Part shown: piece after piece, positions 1-9,762 of the stretch
How positions within the stretch are numbered: the first letter of the stretch is position 1
Layout of the letters: every line of letters begins with the position of its first letter
Source: an uncultured Caryophanales bacterium
GTDB taxonomy: Bacteria > Bacillota_I > Bacilli_A > RFN20 > CAG-449
Assembly (NCBI GenBank): GCA_945873815.1
Contig: CAMCEE010000007.1
Coordinates: forward strand, 1 to 64,000
Direction of reading: 5' to 3'
Length of the DNA: 64,000 nucleotides
Notes under the pieces: model-generated
The model's database searches: none
What the model was told of the DNA's origin: nothing
Seen by the model: the letters and a program-made list of their open reading frames with translations, nothing else
Program-made: the position numbers and the translations under genes

Positions 1-55
1 TCCTGCATTTTCTTTGTTTAGAGTGTAATAACTGCGTTTACTTTAAAAATTTGCG

Positions 56-422
56 GTGTGACGGGCATGCCATATATCTAAAGGGTGAAAGTCCCGAGTA
101 GGAAAGTCGTTATAACTACATAGCGAAACTCAAGTCTAGACCTAGAGAAATTCTTTGATTGGTTCCACAAGACAAATTAATCCGACTTGTAGATAATATG
201 GTTAATGATAGTGATGTAACTGCATTAATCCATAAATATCTAAGAGCGGGTGTACTCGTTAATGGAGAATTTGAAGAAACAACAATAGGAACTCCACAAG
301 GAGGGAATCTTTCACCTTTATTAAGTAATATCTATTTAAACGAACTTGATAAAGAATTAGAAAGAAGAGGATTACATTTTGCAAGATATGCGGATGATTG
401 TGTTATCTTTGTTAAGACTTAG
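56..422 (+). pseudogene. Degenerate group II intron: 5' intron RNA segment (GTGTG...GGGTGAAAGTCCCG) joined to a truncated, frameshifted intron-encoded reverse transcriptase
   Basis: GTGTGACGGGCATGCC...AAAGGGTGAAAGTCCCG resembles the 5' end of a bacterial group II intron. ORF 159-422 has GTPQGGNLSPLLSNIYLNELDKELERRG...FARYADDCVIF (RT motifs, YADD) and stops at TAG right after. DLEKFFD at about 139-159 is in a different frame. Confidence 0.8.
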
Positions 423-629
423 TATTCAGCCGAAAGAGTTAAATGGTTCAAGGATAATAATTTATGAAATGATGTTAGGAGCACTTATCTTATCAAGAAG
501 AATATGTACCTAAGAAGAAATGACAATAATACACAATTAATAAGTAAACATTGAAAAAGGCTTTGAACCATTAATAGAAGATTAATGAGATAGTTGAAAC
601 ATTATCTTTTTTATAATAGGATTAAATTT

Positions 630-1538
630 ATGAAGTATTTATTGATATATTTTACGGGAACACATAACACTAGATATTTAACTTCTTTACTAAAAAGAAG
701 ATTAGAATTAGATTCTAATGAAGTGGACACTATAGAAATTAGATGTGAAACAGAAGTTGTATCTACAGAAATATACGATTATATTGGATTGGCATATCCA
801 ATATATGGTTTTAATTCGCCGCTTCCATTCAATAAATATTTAAGAAAATTAGTTTTTACTAAGAATCAAAAATATTTTATCTATAAAAATAGTGGAGAAG
901 TATGGGCGCTTAATAATGCTTCTTCTAGAGTAATAAAAAGAATAATGAAAAAGAAAAAATGTAGATTTATGGGAGAATATCATTTCGTGATGCCATATAA
1001 TATTCATTTTCGTTATCCTGATGAATTTATAAGTGAAGCTTTATCTTATGATAAAAAACTTATAGAAGTTATGTTATATAACATTGATCATGAAATAATT
1101 TATTATCCAAAATCGAATGTTTTTTATGATATTGCAAGTATTATTGTTTCTATACAAAAAATTGGAGGGAATATAAATTCTTTCTTTTATAGAGTTGATA
1201 ATAAAAAATGTAATAGATGTGGGTTATGCATAAAGAATTGCCCTCACAACAATATTAGTTTAAAAAATAAAAACATTCATTTTTCTCATCATTGCGATAT
1301 GTGTATGGCTTGTTCTTTCTTTTGTCCTAAAGATGCAATTAAAATCGGATTTTTAGAAAAATGGCACGTCAATGGTGAATACAAATTTGATCAGATTGAA
1401 AAAATTGAAAGAGAAAAACCTTATATTACTGAGGAAACAAAAGGATTTTTTAAATGCTTTTATCGATATTTCAATGAAATTGATATGATGTACGATAATA
1501 TATATAACATTCTATCTGAAAGGGGAGGTAAAAAATGA
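630..1538 (+). CDS. EFR1-type protein: flavodoxin-like N-terminus plus two [4Fe-4S] ferredoxin motifs
   Basis: MKYLLIYFTGTHNTRYL flavodoxin-like start; CNRCGLCIKNCP and CDMCMACSFFCP ferredoxin motifs. Start chosen at 630 rather than 594. Confidence 0.75.
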   Translation: MKYLLIYFTGTHNTRYLTSLLKRRLELDSNEVDTIEIRCETEVVSTEIYDYIGLAYPIYGFNSPLPFNKYLRKLVFTKNQKYFIYKNSGEVWALNNASSRVIKRIMKKKKCRFMGEYHFVMPYNIHFRYPDEFISEALSYDKKLIEVMLYNIDHEIIYYPKSNVFYDIASIIVSIQKIGGNINSFFYRVDNKKCNRCGLCIKNCPHNNISLKNKNIHFSHHCDMCMACSFFCPKDAIKIGFLEKWHVNGEYKFDQIEKIEREKPYITEETKGFFKCFYRYFNEIDMMYDNIYNILSERGGKK

Positions 1539-2302
1539 AATTGATATCATTTAATGTTAATGGACTTAGAGCGATTCTAAATAAGGATTTTGAAAGAGAT
1601 TTCCTTTCTCTTGATGCGGATATATTTTCTCTTAATGAGACGAAGTTGAGTGATGATTCTTTTAAGAGTTCATTCCCATTTTGTCCTCTTGGATATCATG
1701 TTTATTGGACTAATTCAAAAATTAGGAAAGGTTACTCAGGGGTTGCAGTTTTTTCTAAAATTAAGCCTCTATCAATACATTATGGATTAATAGACAATAA
1801 ATATGATGATGAAGGTAGAATTATTACTTTAGAATTTGAAAACTTTTTTTATATTGCTTGTTATGTACCAAATGCTGGTGAAGAATTAAAACGAATGGAT
1901 TATCGGATGAAGTTCGAAGATGATTTATTATTGTATATGAATAAACTAAATAAGATAAAACCAGTTATTTATGCGGGAGATTTAAACGTTGCACACAAAG
2001 AGATAGATTTAAAAAATCCAAAGGCGAATATCAATAATGCAGGATTCACTATGGAAGAAAGAAATGCATTTACTCGTCTTTTATCAAACGGATTCATTGA
2101 TTCATTTAGAGAATTGTATCCTGATAAGATTCAATATTCATGGTGGAGTTATCGTTTCAATGCAAGAAAGAATAACGCTGGATGGAGAATAGATTATTTT
2201 GTTATAAGTGAAAAACTTAAAGATAAGTTGGTATCATCGATTATTCATAATGAAATATATGGAAGTGATCATTGTCCAATCGAACTTAATATTGATCTTT
2301 AG
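1535..2302 (+). CDS. exoA: Exodeoxyribonuclease III / AP endonuclease family
   Basis: MKLISFNVNGLRAIL...LNETKL...YAGDLNVAH...WRIDYFVIS...GSDHCPIEL, the diagnostic ExoIII motifs. Start overlaps the upstream stop (ATGA). Confidence 0.93.
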   Translation: MKLISFNVNGLRAILNKDFERDFLSLDADIFSLNETKLSDDSFKSSFPFCPLGYHVYWTNSKIRKGYSGVAVFSKIKPLSIHYGLIDNKYDDEGRIITLEFENFFYIACYVPNAGEELKRMDYRMKFEDDLLLYMNKLNKIKPVIYAGDLNVAHKEIDLKNPKANINNAGFTMEERNAFTRLLSNGFIDSFRELYPDKIQYSWWSYRFNARKNNAGWRIDYFVISEKLKDKLVSSIIHNEIYGSDHCPIELNIDL

Positions 2303-2361
2303 AATTCAATAAAATAAGAATTATTATTAAAAACTATTGAAATAATAATTTAATCGCAATA

Positions 2362-2397
2362 AAATATACCACGTGAAATATATCATATGGTATATTT
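2362..2397. promoter_or_regulatory. Candidate TetR operator: perfect 10-bp inverted repeat AAATATACCA-N16-TGGTATATTT
   Basis: Arms 2362-2371 and 2388-2397, directly upstream of the RBS of the TetR-family gene; CACGTG and CATATG palindromes at the inner edges. Confidence 0.6.
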
Positions 2398-2407
2398 AGG
2401 AGGTTAT

Positions 2408-2977
2408 ATGCCAAATACAACAAAGATTCAAAGAGACGATATTATTAAGGTTTCAATTGATATCGTTAGAGAGAGTGGGATGGATAAAATAAATGCGCGA
2501 AGTATAGCAAAGATATTGAATTGCTCGACTCAACCAATCTATTATCATTTTCCAACGATTGAACAATTGAAAAGTGAAGTAAAAAGAAAAATTAGAGATA
2601 TTTATAATTCATATATTTTAGATTCTAGTAGAAGCGGAGAAGAAAAACTCTTTAAAGCGGTAGGTATTGCTTATATTAAATTTGCGATTAAAGAACCGGT
2701 ATTCTTTAAAATATTATTCATGGATAACATTAATTTTGATGAAGGTTTAAATCCTAGTATTGATGAGAATTATGATTATATTTTATCGACGATTACAGAT
2801 ACATACGATGTTTCAATTGAAGCAGCAAAAATTATTTATGATAACGTATGGATTTGTACTCATGGACTTGCTGTTATGATTGCAACGGGATTTATGAAAT
2901 TCTCAAAAGAAGCAATTGTTAATAAATTGACTGATTTCTTTAAAGGTCAATTATTAATATATAAAGACTATAAATAG
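2408..2977 (+). CDS. TetR/AcrR family transcriptional regulator
   Basis: N-terminal HTH: ARSIAKILNCSTQPIYYHFPTIEQLKSEV. Start 2408 follows AGGAGG at about 2399. Confidence 0.85.
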   Translation: MPNTTKIQRDDIIKVSIDIVRESGMDKINARSIAKILNCSTQPIYYHFPTIEQLKSEVKRKIRDIYNSYILDSSRSGEEKLFKAVGIAYIKFAIKEPVFFKILFMDNINFDEGLNPSIDENYDYILSTITDTYDVSIEAAKIIYDNVWICTHGLAVMIATGFMKFSKEAIVNKLTDFFKGQLLIYKDYK

Positions 2978-2987
2978 GAGATATTAT

Positions 2988-3677
2988 ATGTTAGAAATTA
3001 AAAATGTATATAAAGAATACGAAAATGGTGATGAACCATTAGTAGTATTGAACAATGTTTCATTAAAGATCAATGACGGAGAATTCGTTGTTGTTCTTGG
3101 ACCTTCTGGATCTGGAAAATCAACATTATTAAACGCAATTTCCGGCCTTACAAATGTTAAAAGTGGAAGTATTGTTTACGATGGAAAAGATATAACGAAG
3201 TTGAATGATAAAGAATTAACGTTATTTAGAAGAGAGTATACTTCATTTGTTTTTCAATCATATTACTTAATGCCTACGCTTACAGTAATGCAAAATGTTA
3301 GAATGGGTGGGAATTTAGTTAATAATAAGAATCTTCAAGAAATAATTGAAAAAGTAGGATTAGTAGGTAAAGAGAATAAATTACCTAGTGAATTATCTGG
3401 TGGACAAAGACAAAGAGTTTCAATTGCTCGTGCGATTGCGAAAAAACCAAAAGTTATGTTCTGCGATGAACCAACAGGTGCTTTAGATGAACAAACGGGA
3501 AGAATGATTTTAGATTATTTGATTAAAAATCATAAAGAGAATGGATATATGATGGTTATGGTAACTCATAATGAGAATATTGCTCTTCTTGCAGATAAGA
3601 TCATTAAGATGAATTCTGGTAAAATCGTCGAAGTAATCGAAAATGATCCAAAAGATATTAAGGACATTAGGTGGTAA
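2988..3677 (+). CDS. ABC transporter ATP-binding protein (MacB/LolD-like)
   Basis: Walker A GPSGSGKST, signature LSGGQRQRVSIARAI, Walker B VMFCDEPTGALD. Confidence 0.93.
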   Translation: MLEIKNVYKEYENGDEPLVVLNNVSLKINDGEFVVVLGPSGSGKSTLLNAISGLTNVKSGSIVYDGKDITKLNDKELTLFRREYTSFVFQSYYLMPTLTVMQNVRMGGNLVNNKNLQEIIEKVGLVGKENKLPSELSGGQRQRVSIARAIAKKPKVMFCDEPTGALDEQTGRMILDYLIKNHKENGYMMVMVTHNENIALLADKIIKMNSGKIVEVIENDPKDIKDIRW

Positions 3678-3679
3678 TT

Positions 3680-4816
3680 ATGTTAACGATAAAACAAACA
3701 CTTAAATCATTTGGAATCATCATTATTTGTTTCTCTTTATTCTTTTTAGAAACATTATTCTTGTCGTATCAATTGGATATAACCGATTTAGATACTTCTT
3801 TATTTAATCCTATGCAACAAGGCTTCTATGATGCACAAATTTCAATGTGCAATATGATGAATGTTATATCTTTTGGAATCATTGGCGTTTTTTCCATTAT
3901 TCTTCTATTCTTTTCAATCGAAAGATATATTGAAGAGAATAAAGCTAATATGGGAGTTTTGAAAGCATTAGGATATTCAAAAAATCGAATTGCTTTATCT
4001 TTTATCAAATTCTCAATACCTTCAACGATTGGAAGTGCGCTTGGATATCTTGGAGGAGTAGCTTTTTCTAAGTTGTTCTATAGTACAATGAACGCCGATA
4101 ACATTATTGAAGATTTCTCATTTACCTTTAGACCTTCATTATTATTGATATTCATTTTTGCTCCATTAATAATTGTTTCAATATTCGCTTATATAATCGC
4201 ATTAATCAAACTTAGAGGTAATGCGTTAGATATGATTAATCAAACGGAGAAAAATAAAAAGAGTAAAACAACGAAAGAGAAAGATTCGTTCTTAAAAGAA
4301 GTTAAGACAACTATGTTAAGAAATCATATCTCTTTAATCATATTTGTTGCTTTTTCTGGATTATGTTTTAGCGCGAATATTCAAATGGCCTTTACAATGC
4401 TTTTTGAAGCGGAAACGAGCCCATTATTCTTCTGGATGATTTTTGGAATTGGCCTATTGCTTGGATTTACAATTATTGTTCTTTCATTTAAATTCGTTTA
4501 TACGAATAATAAAAAATATATGGGTATGTTGAAGGCTTATGGATATACTGATAAAGAATGCTATCTTGCTTTATATGGTGGGTATCATATTGTATCTCTT
4601 CTTTCATTTGTTCTTGGAACATTTTATCAAGTTCTCATCATGAGTATCGCATTTAAACAATTTGAAGGAACATACGGTATTAAATATAGTTTCAATTTAC
4701 CTGGTTTCTTTATTTCAATCGGTTTATTTATTGCAATTTATATTTCCGTTAATATTTATTCATATATTCTAATTAGGAAACTTAAACTAGATAGTTTGAA
4801 TTCTGATTTAGCTTAA
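3680..4816 (+). CDS. FtsX-like ABC transporter permease
   Basis: Two FtsX-like TM modules (IERYIEENKANMGVLKALGYSKNRI; KKYMGMLKAYGYTDKECY), next to the ABC ATPase. Confidence 0.8.
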   Translation: MLTIKQTLKSFGIIIICFSLFFLETLFLSYQLDITDLDTSLFNPMQQGFYDAQISMCNMMNVISFGIIGVFSIILLFFSIERYIEENKANMGVLKALGYSKNRIALSFIKFSIPSTIGSALGYLGGVAFSKLFYSTMNADNIIEDFSFTFRPSLLLIFIFAPLIIVSIFAYIIALIKLRGNALDMINQTEKNKKSKTTKEKDSFLKEVKTTMLRNHISLIIFVAFSGLCFSANIQMAFTMLFEAETSPLFFWMIFGIGLLLGFTIIVLSFKFVYTNNKKYMGMLKAYGYTDKECYLALYGGYHIVSLLSFVLGTFYQVLIMSIAFKQFEGTYGIKYSFNLPGFFISIGLFIAIYISVNIYSYILIRKLKLDSLNSDLA

Positions 4817-4867
4817 AAAAGGGATGTTAGTGAAGAAAATTTCAATTCTTTCTAACATCCTTTTATT
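4815..4867 (+). terminator. Intrinsic terminator between convergent genes, probably bidirectional
   Basis: AAAAAAGGGATGTTAG ... CTAACATCCTTTTATT stem-loop. Confidence 0.75.
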
Positions 4868-5288
4868 ATTTTATATTTTCAATTGAGTTTTTGAATTTTT
4901 TGCTATAGTATTCTAACAATGTCTTTCTTTTTACGATTCCAATGAATTTTTTTCTATCATCGACAATAGGAATGAAATTTTGATCCATCGAAAGTCTCAT
5001 TAATTCTTCTATAGAAGAAGAAATATCCAATTCTTTATATGAACGATATCTATCAATGTCTAATATTTTCGTATTTTCAGCAATACTAATATTGAAATTG
5101 CATTTATTCTTTACATATCTTAAGAGGTCACCATCTGAAAGCGTTCCGATGTAATCTCCTTCTTTGTTTATAAGAGGAATGATGTTGTATTTATGATTGT
5201 CCATTTTTTCGAGTGCTTGTCGAATAGTAGAATCACTATCAAGAAAGGATACTTCTTTTTTCAATGTTAAAAAATTAAATATATTCAT
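4866..5288 (-). CDS. Tandem CBS-domain protein
   Basis: Two CBS-like repeats: IRQALEKMDNHKYNIIPLINKEGDYIGTLSDGDLLRYV and SIEELMRLSMDQNFIPIVDDRKKFIGIVKRKTLLEYY. Confidence 0.85.
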   Translation of the reverse strand: MNIFNFLTLKKEVSFLDSDSTIRQALEKMDNHKYNIIPLINKEGDYIGTLSDGDLLRYVKNKCNFNISIAENTKILDIDRYRSYKELDISSSIEELMRLSMDQNFIPIVDDRKKFIGIVKRKTLLEYYSKKFKNSIENIK

Positions 5289-5454
5289 TTCTACCTCCTC
5301 ATATTTGTATTATACCATTTTTTTCATATTAAGAATGAAAAATATGGGAGATTATATAAATATATCATCTATGAAACGCTTTTCATTTTTCAAAATTATT
5401 ATTAAAAACATATATTGAGTTATAATCTCATTTGTTTGGAGGTATAAAAAATTT

Positions 5455-6288
5455 ATGGAAAGAATTGTATATAGAAAATCATTTACTGCTAATATCGTCT
5501 TAATAAGAGGCTTCTCTTTATATGCATATTCTGCAATTAGAAATACAATCGATAAATATAATGAAACAAGTGGAAGAATAACATTTAATTTCGATTCGAT
5601 AATTTTTAATAAAAAGAAAATTGGAATTGTAAGGATGAGTAGAAATAAGCTTAATGTCTATCTTCCATTGAATCCGAAGAATGTTGCAAAAAAATATAAT
5701 GTTATAGATTCTTCAAATTTGACTTCATATAAGAATTATTCTTCTAGGATTATTGTCGATAATAAGGAAGCATTAAATAATGCTTTATCTTTGATTGAAA
5801 AAGTCATTAAAGAGAAAAAAGGTACTATTGATGCTAGTTATATTCCGATCGATTATACTTCATTATTATATGAAAGATCATTTTCTGAATTGTATGATGA
5901 AGGCCATATTAAACGTTATGTCATTAATTCAACTAGTAAAAAGGATGATGATTTTGATGATTATGATGAAGAATTGCATAAGGTTACGTTTACTGCAAAA
6001 TTAAGATATTGCGCTCAATATAAAGCAGATGAATTGTATATTGTTACTAACTATGCAAATTGGGACTTATCAAAAGCAATTAAAATGAAAAAGATCAGCG
6101 ATAATGAATTCGTTGGAGTTGATTTTTACCCAAAAGGGACTAAACTAGAATTTAAGATTTGTCGTGAAAAAAATTGGGAAAATGTCGAAAAAGGAATATG
6201 GAAAGAAGAAATTGTCAATCATCATTATTTAATTGTAGATGATGATTTGGAAGTAGAAGATTTGATTCATAATTTTAGAGAGTATTAG
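5455..6288 (+). CDS. Hypothetical cytoplasmic protein with a C-terminal starch/carbohydrate-binding-like module
   Basis: N-terminal YRKSFTANIVL... domain. C-terminus VTFTAKLRYCAQYKADELYIVTNYANWDLSKAIKMKKISDNEFVGVDFYPKGTKLEFKICREKNWENVEKG resembles CBM20/CBM26-like modules. No signal peptide. Confidence 0.55.
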   Translation: MERIVYRKSFTANIVLIRGFSLYAYSAIRNTIDKYNETSGRITFNFDSIIFNKKKIGIVRMSRNKLNVYLPLNPKNVAKKYNVIDSSNLTSYKNYSSRIIVDNKEALNNALSLIEKVIKEKKGTIDASYIPIDYTSLLYERSFSELYDEGHIKRYVINSTSKKDDDFDDYDEELHKVTFTAKLRYCAQYKADELYIVTNYANWDLSKAIKMKKISDNEFVGVDFYPKGTKLEFKICREKNWENVEKGIWKEEIVNHHYLIVDDDLEVEDLIHNFREY

Positions 6289-6391
6289 TTCTTATAAACC
6301 TATAATTCATCTATCATTCAACCTTTGTCTTTATCTTGCTTTATTCGATTAATAAATATAAAATAAATAGGTAGAGTTTAGGAGGTTTTTT

Positions 6392-7855
6392 ATGGCTTGT
6401 ACAACGATTTTAGTAGGAAAAAAAGCATCATATGATGGTTCAACTATGATTGCAAGAAACGATGATGGTTTTTTTGATGTGAAAAAATTAGTGATTGTCG
6501 AACCTAATGATCAAATGAAAATCTATAAAAGTAAGATAAGTCATCTTGAGATCGAATTACCGGATAATCCTATGAGATATTCTTCGACTCCAAATGTTGA
6601 TTTGTCAAATGGAATATGGGCTGCGAATGGAATTAATGAAATGAATGTAGCAATGACTGCAACAGAAACTATTACATCAAATCCTATAGTATTAGGCGCT
6701 GATCCATATGTGAAATATCAAAAAGCAAAATCTAAGAAGGAAAAAGACATTCCTGGTGGAATAGGGGAGGAGGATTTAGTCGTTCTTGTTCTTCCTTATA
6801 TTACTTCGGCAAGAGAAGGGGTTATTCGACTAGGTGAATTATTAGAAAAATATGGGACTTATGAGCCTAATGGTATCGCTTTTTCTGATATGAATGAAAT
6901 ATGGTGGCTTGAAACAATTGGTGGACATAACTGGATCGCTCGTCGAGTAAGAGACGAAGAATATGTCATTATGCCAAATCAATTTGGCCTTGATAGATTT
7001 AGTTTTGAAGATGCTTATGGAGAACAAAAAGAGAATATGTGCTCAATGGGATTGAAGGAACTAGTAGAATCTTATCATATTGATACTAATAATAATGGCT
7101 ATTTTAATCCTCGTGTTGCTTTTGGAAGTCATAGTGATGCAGATCATGTTTACAATACTCCAAGAGCTTGGTACATGGGACGTTATTTCAATCCTAAAAC
7201 ATTTAAATGGGATGGAGATAATGCTGATTATTCCCCAAATAGCGATGATATACCTTGGTCCTTTGTCCCAGAAAGAAAGATAACGATAGAAGATATTAAA
7301 TACATTCTTTCTTCTCATTACCAAGGAACACCATATGATCCATATTTAAAAAGAGAAACAGGAGTTAAAGGTATTTATCGTCCTATAGGAATAAGTCGTA
7401 CTTGTGTGATGGCTATTCTCCAAATAAGAGATTATGTACCAAGTGAAATTGCTTCAATTGAATGGATTTCATTTGCTTCAAATATATTCAATGCATCGAT
7501 TCCAGTTTACGTTAATACGAATAAATTACCTTCTTATTATTCTTCTGTTTCAAGCGATGTAGAAATGAATAATCTTTATTGGACAAGTAGGATACTTGGT
7601 TTACTTGCAGATGCTAATTATTCTACCTCTTTAATACATATTGAAAGATACCAAAATACTGTCGCTGGATTAGGGCATAAAATGATTAATCAATATGATA
7701 AGAAAATGATGGAAACTAATGATTTTTCATTAATTGATGAAGCGAATTTAGAAATATCTAAAATGGCTGAAAGAGAAACTAGAGATGTACTAAATAAAGT
7801 GATTATGGATGCTAGTATCCATATGAAGAATGGATATAATAGAGGAGATAACTAG
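6392..7855 (+). CDS. C69 family dipeptidase
   Basis: MACTTILVGKKASYDGSTMIARNDDG N-terminal nucleophile Cys; EIWWLETIGGHNWIARRV; RTCVMAILQIRDYVP. Confidence 0.9.
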   Translation: MACTTILVGKKASYDGSTMIARNDDGFFDVKKLVIVEPNDQMKIYKSKISHLEIELPDNPMRYSSTPNVDLSNGIWAANGINEMNVAMTATETITSNPIVLGADPYVKYQKAKSKKEKDIPGGIGEEDLVVLVLPYITSAREGVIRLGELLEKYGTYEPNGIAFSDMNEIWWLETIGGHNWIARRVRDEEYVIMPNQFGLDRFSFEDAYGEQKENMCSMGLKELVESYHIDTNNNGYFNPRVAFGSHSDADHVYNTPRAWYMGRYFNPKTFKWDGDNADYSPNSDDIPWSFVPERKITIEDIKYILSSHYQGTPYDPYLKRETGVKGIYRPIGISRTCVMAILQIRDYVPSEIASIEWISFASNIFNASIPVYVNTNKLPSYYSSVSSDVEMNNLYWTSRILGLLADANYSTSLIHIERYQNTVAGLGHKMINQYDKKMMETNDFSLIDEANLEISKMAERETRDVLNKVIMDASIHMKNGYNRGDN

Positions 7856-7856
7856 T

Positions 7857-8105
7857 ATGCGTTATTCTAATAATGGAAAGATAAATGTTCCTTTATATCT
7901 ATTAGGTGGTGGATTATTAGTTTTAGCTACTTCACTTGTTTTATATTTAGTTAATAAAACGGTAAATGTTGGATTTATTATTATTGGAGGTATTCTAGTT
8001 TTATTTAGTGGAATAGCATATTTATTTTCAAATAAAAGAGAAAAAAAACCATACTATGAAGAAAAAGCAAAGAAAAAATATGGTAAAGATAAAAGTGATT
8101 ATTAG
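7857..8105 (+). CDS. Small hypothetical membrane protein (two predicted TM helices)
   Basis: Hydrophobic LYLLGGGLLVLATSLVLYLV and VGFIIIGGILVLFSGIAYLF with a basic C-terminus. ATG at 7857. Confidence 0.6.
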   Translation: MRYSNNGKINVPLYLLGGGLLVLATSLVLYLVNKTVNVGFIIIGGILVLFSGIAYLFSNKREKKPYYEEKAKKKYGKDKSDY

Positions 8106-8123
8106 TTGATTTATAGGAGAAAA

Positions 8124-8855
8124 ATGGACGAGAAATTTATTCGCACAATGATGATATATGGAGAGGATGCAATTTCTTTATTGAAAAATAAAAAGGTTGC
8201 AATTTTTGGCATTGGAGGAGTGGGTGGATACGTTACAGAAGCTCTTGCAAGAAGTGGAATCGGAAAATTCGTTTTAGTGGATAATGATGTCGTTTCTCTT
8301 TCAAATATTAATCGACAAATTATCGCGACACTAGATACTGTTGGTCAATATAAAGTTGATGTAATGAAAAAAAGAATACTTTCAATTAATGATGAAGCTC
8401 AGATTGAAGTAAAGAAATGTTTCTTTATCGATAATGAGGAAAATTTTGATTTTTCCTCTTATGATTATATTATCGATGCAATTGATACGGTATCTGCGAA
8501 AATCAAACTTGCGGAAATTGCAACAAGATTAAATATTCCTCTTATTTCATCAATGGGAACAGGAAATAAGATTAATCCGATGGGATTTATCATTACTGAT
8601 ATAAATAAAACCGAGATGGATCCTCTTGCAAAAGTTATGAGATATGAACTAAGAAAAAGGGGAATATCCAAACTCAAAGTTTGTTATTCAAAAGAAAAAC
8701 CATTAGTACCATTAATAAAAGAAGTAAATGAGAAAACAAATAAAGTAACACCTGGTAGTTCAGCTTTTGTCCCTTCTTCTGCAGGTTTATTAATCGCTTC
8801 AGAGGTGATAAAAGATTTGACTTTAGAATATGTTAGAGAGGAATTAAAGAGGTAA
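8124..8855 (+). CDS. tcdA: tRNA threonylcarbamoyladenosine dehydratase-like (ThiF/E1-like)
   Basis: VAIFGIGGVGGYVTEALARSGIGKFVLVDNDVVSLSNINRQ nucleotide-binding motif; TcdA-like length and C-terminus. Confidence 0.88.
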   Translation: MDEKFIRTMMIYGEDAISLLKNKKVAIFGIGGVGGYVTEALARSGIGKFVLVDNDVVSLSNINRQIIATLDTVGQYKVDVMKKRILSINDEAQIEVKKCFFIDNEENFDFSSYDYIIDAIDTVSAKIKLAEIATRLNIPLISSMGTGNKINPMGFIITDINKTEMDPLAKVMRYELRKRGISKLKVCYSKEKPLVPLIKEVNEKTNKVTPGSSAFVPSSAGLLIASEVIKDLTLEYVREELKR

Positions 8856-8857
8856 TT

Positions 8858-9697
8858 ATGACTGAAAGCGATGTATTTGAACAATCAATAACACGTAAAT
8901 ATCGTGCAAAAATATGGTCTAAATTTGTTTCTGGAATTAAGACTTATAAACTATTAGAACCTGGAGATCACGTTTGTGTATGCATTTCAGGAGGAAAGGA
9001 TTCTATGATTTTAGCACGTCTTTTTAAGCAACTTCTAAAACATTCTGATTTTGATTTTAAAGTAACTTATTTAGTTATGAATCCAGGATATAATGAAAAG
9101 AATCTTGAACTTATTAAGTATAATCTTAATATATTAGATATTCCTGCAGAAATAGTTGATACAAATATTTTTGAAATCGCTTATGCGCAAGATAGAAGTC
9201 CTTGCTTTTTGTGCGCAAAAATGAGAAGAGGAGCACTATATAATTTTGCAAAGCAAAGAGGATGTAATAAAATCGCACTTGGACATCATTATGATGATGT
9301 GATTGAAACTACTCTTATGAATATGTTGAATTCTGGCTCATTTCAAACTATGCTTCCTAAACTAAGATCGACGAATTATGAAGGAATGGAACTTATAAGA
9401 CCTCTTTATTTAGTTAGAGAAAAGGATATCATTTCTTGGGCAAATTATCACAATTTACAATTCTTACAATGCGCTTGTAAATTTACAGAAGAAATAAAGG
9501 ATTCAGAAAGTGGAGTTGGTGAATCTCAAAGAGCTGCAACAAAAGCTTTGATTAAAGAATTAATGAAGAATTATAATTCTCAGGTTGAAAAAAATATTTT
9601 TACTTCAGCGTCTAATGTTACGCTCGATATGATATTGGGATATAAGGAAAATGGAATAAAACATAGTTTTCTTGATGATTACGATAAAGATAAATAG
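8858..9697 (+). CDS. TtcA-like tRNA 2-thiocytidine biosynthesis (PP-loop) protein
   Basis: PP-loop SGGKDSM, CFLCAKMRRG CxxC, LGHHYDDVIET; lies directly after tcdA. Confidence 0.8.
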   Translation: MTESDVFEQSITRKYRAKIWSKFVSGIKTYKLLEPGDHVCVCISGGKDSMILARLFKQLLKHSDFDFKVTYLVMNPGYNEKNLELIKYNLNILDIPAEIVDTNIFEIAYAQDRSPCFLCAKMRRGALYNFAKQRGCNKIALGHHYDDVIETTLMNMLNSGSFQTMLPKLRSTNYEGMELIRPLYLVREKDIISWANYHNLQFLQCACKFTEEIKDSESGVGESQRAATKALIKELMKNYNSQVEKNIFTSASNVTLDMILGYKENGIKHSFLDDYDKDK

Positions 9698-9762
9698 GCA
9701 ATATTATTAGTTTCTTTCATATATTCTATTAGTTGTTTATTAGAAGAAAGGTGAAAGGACAA

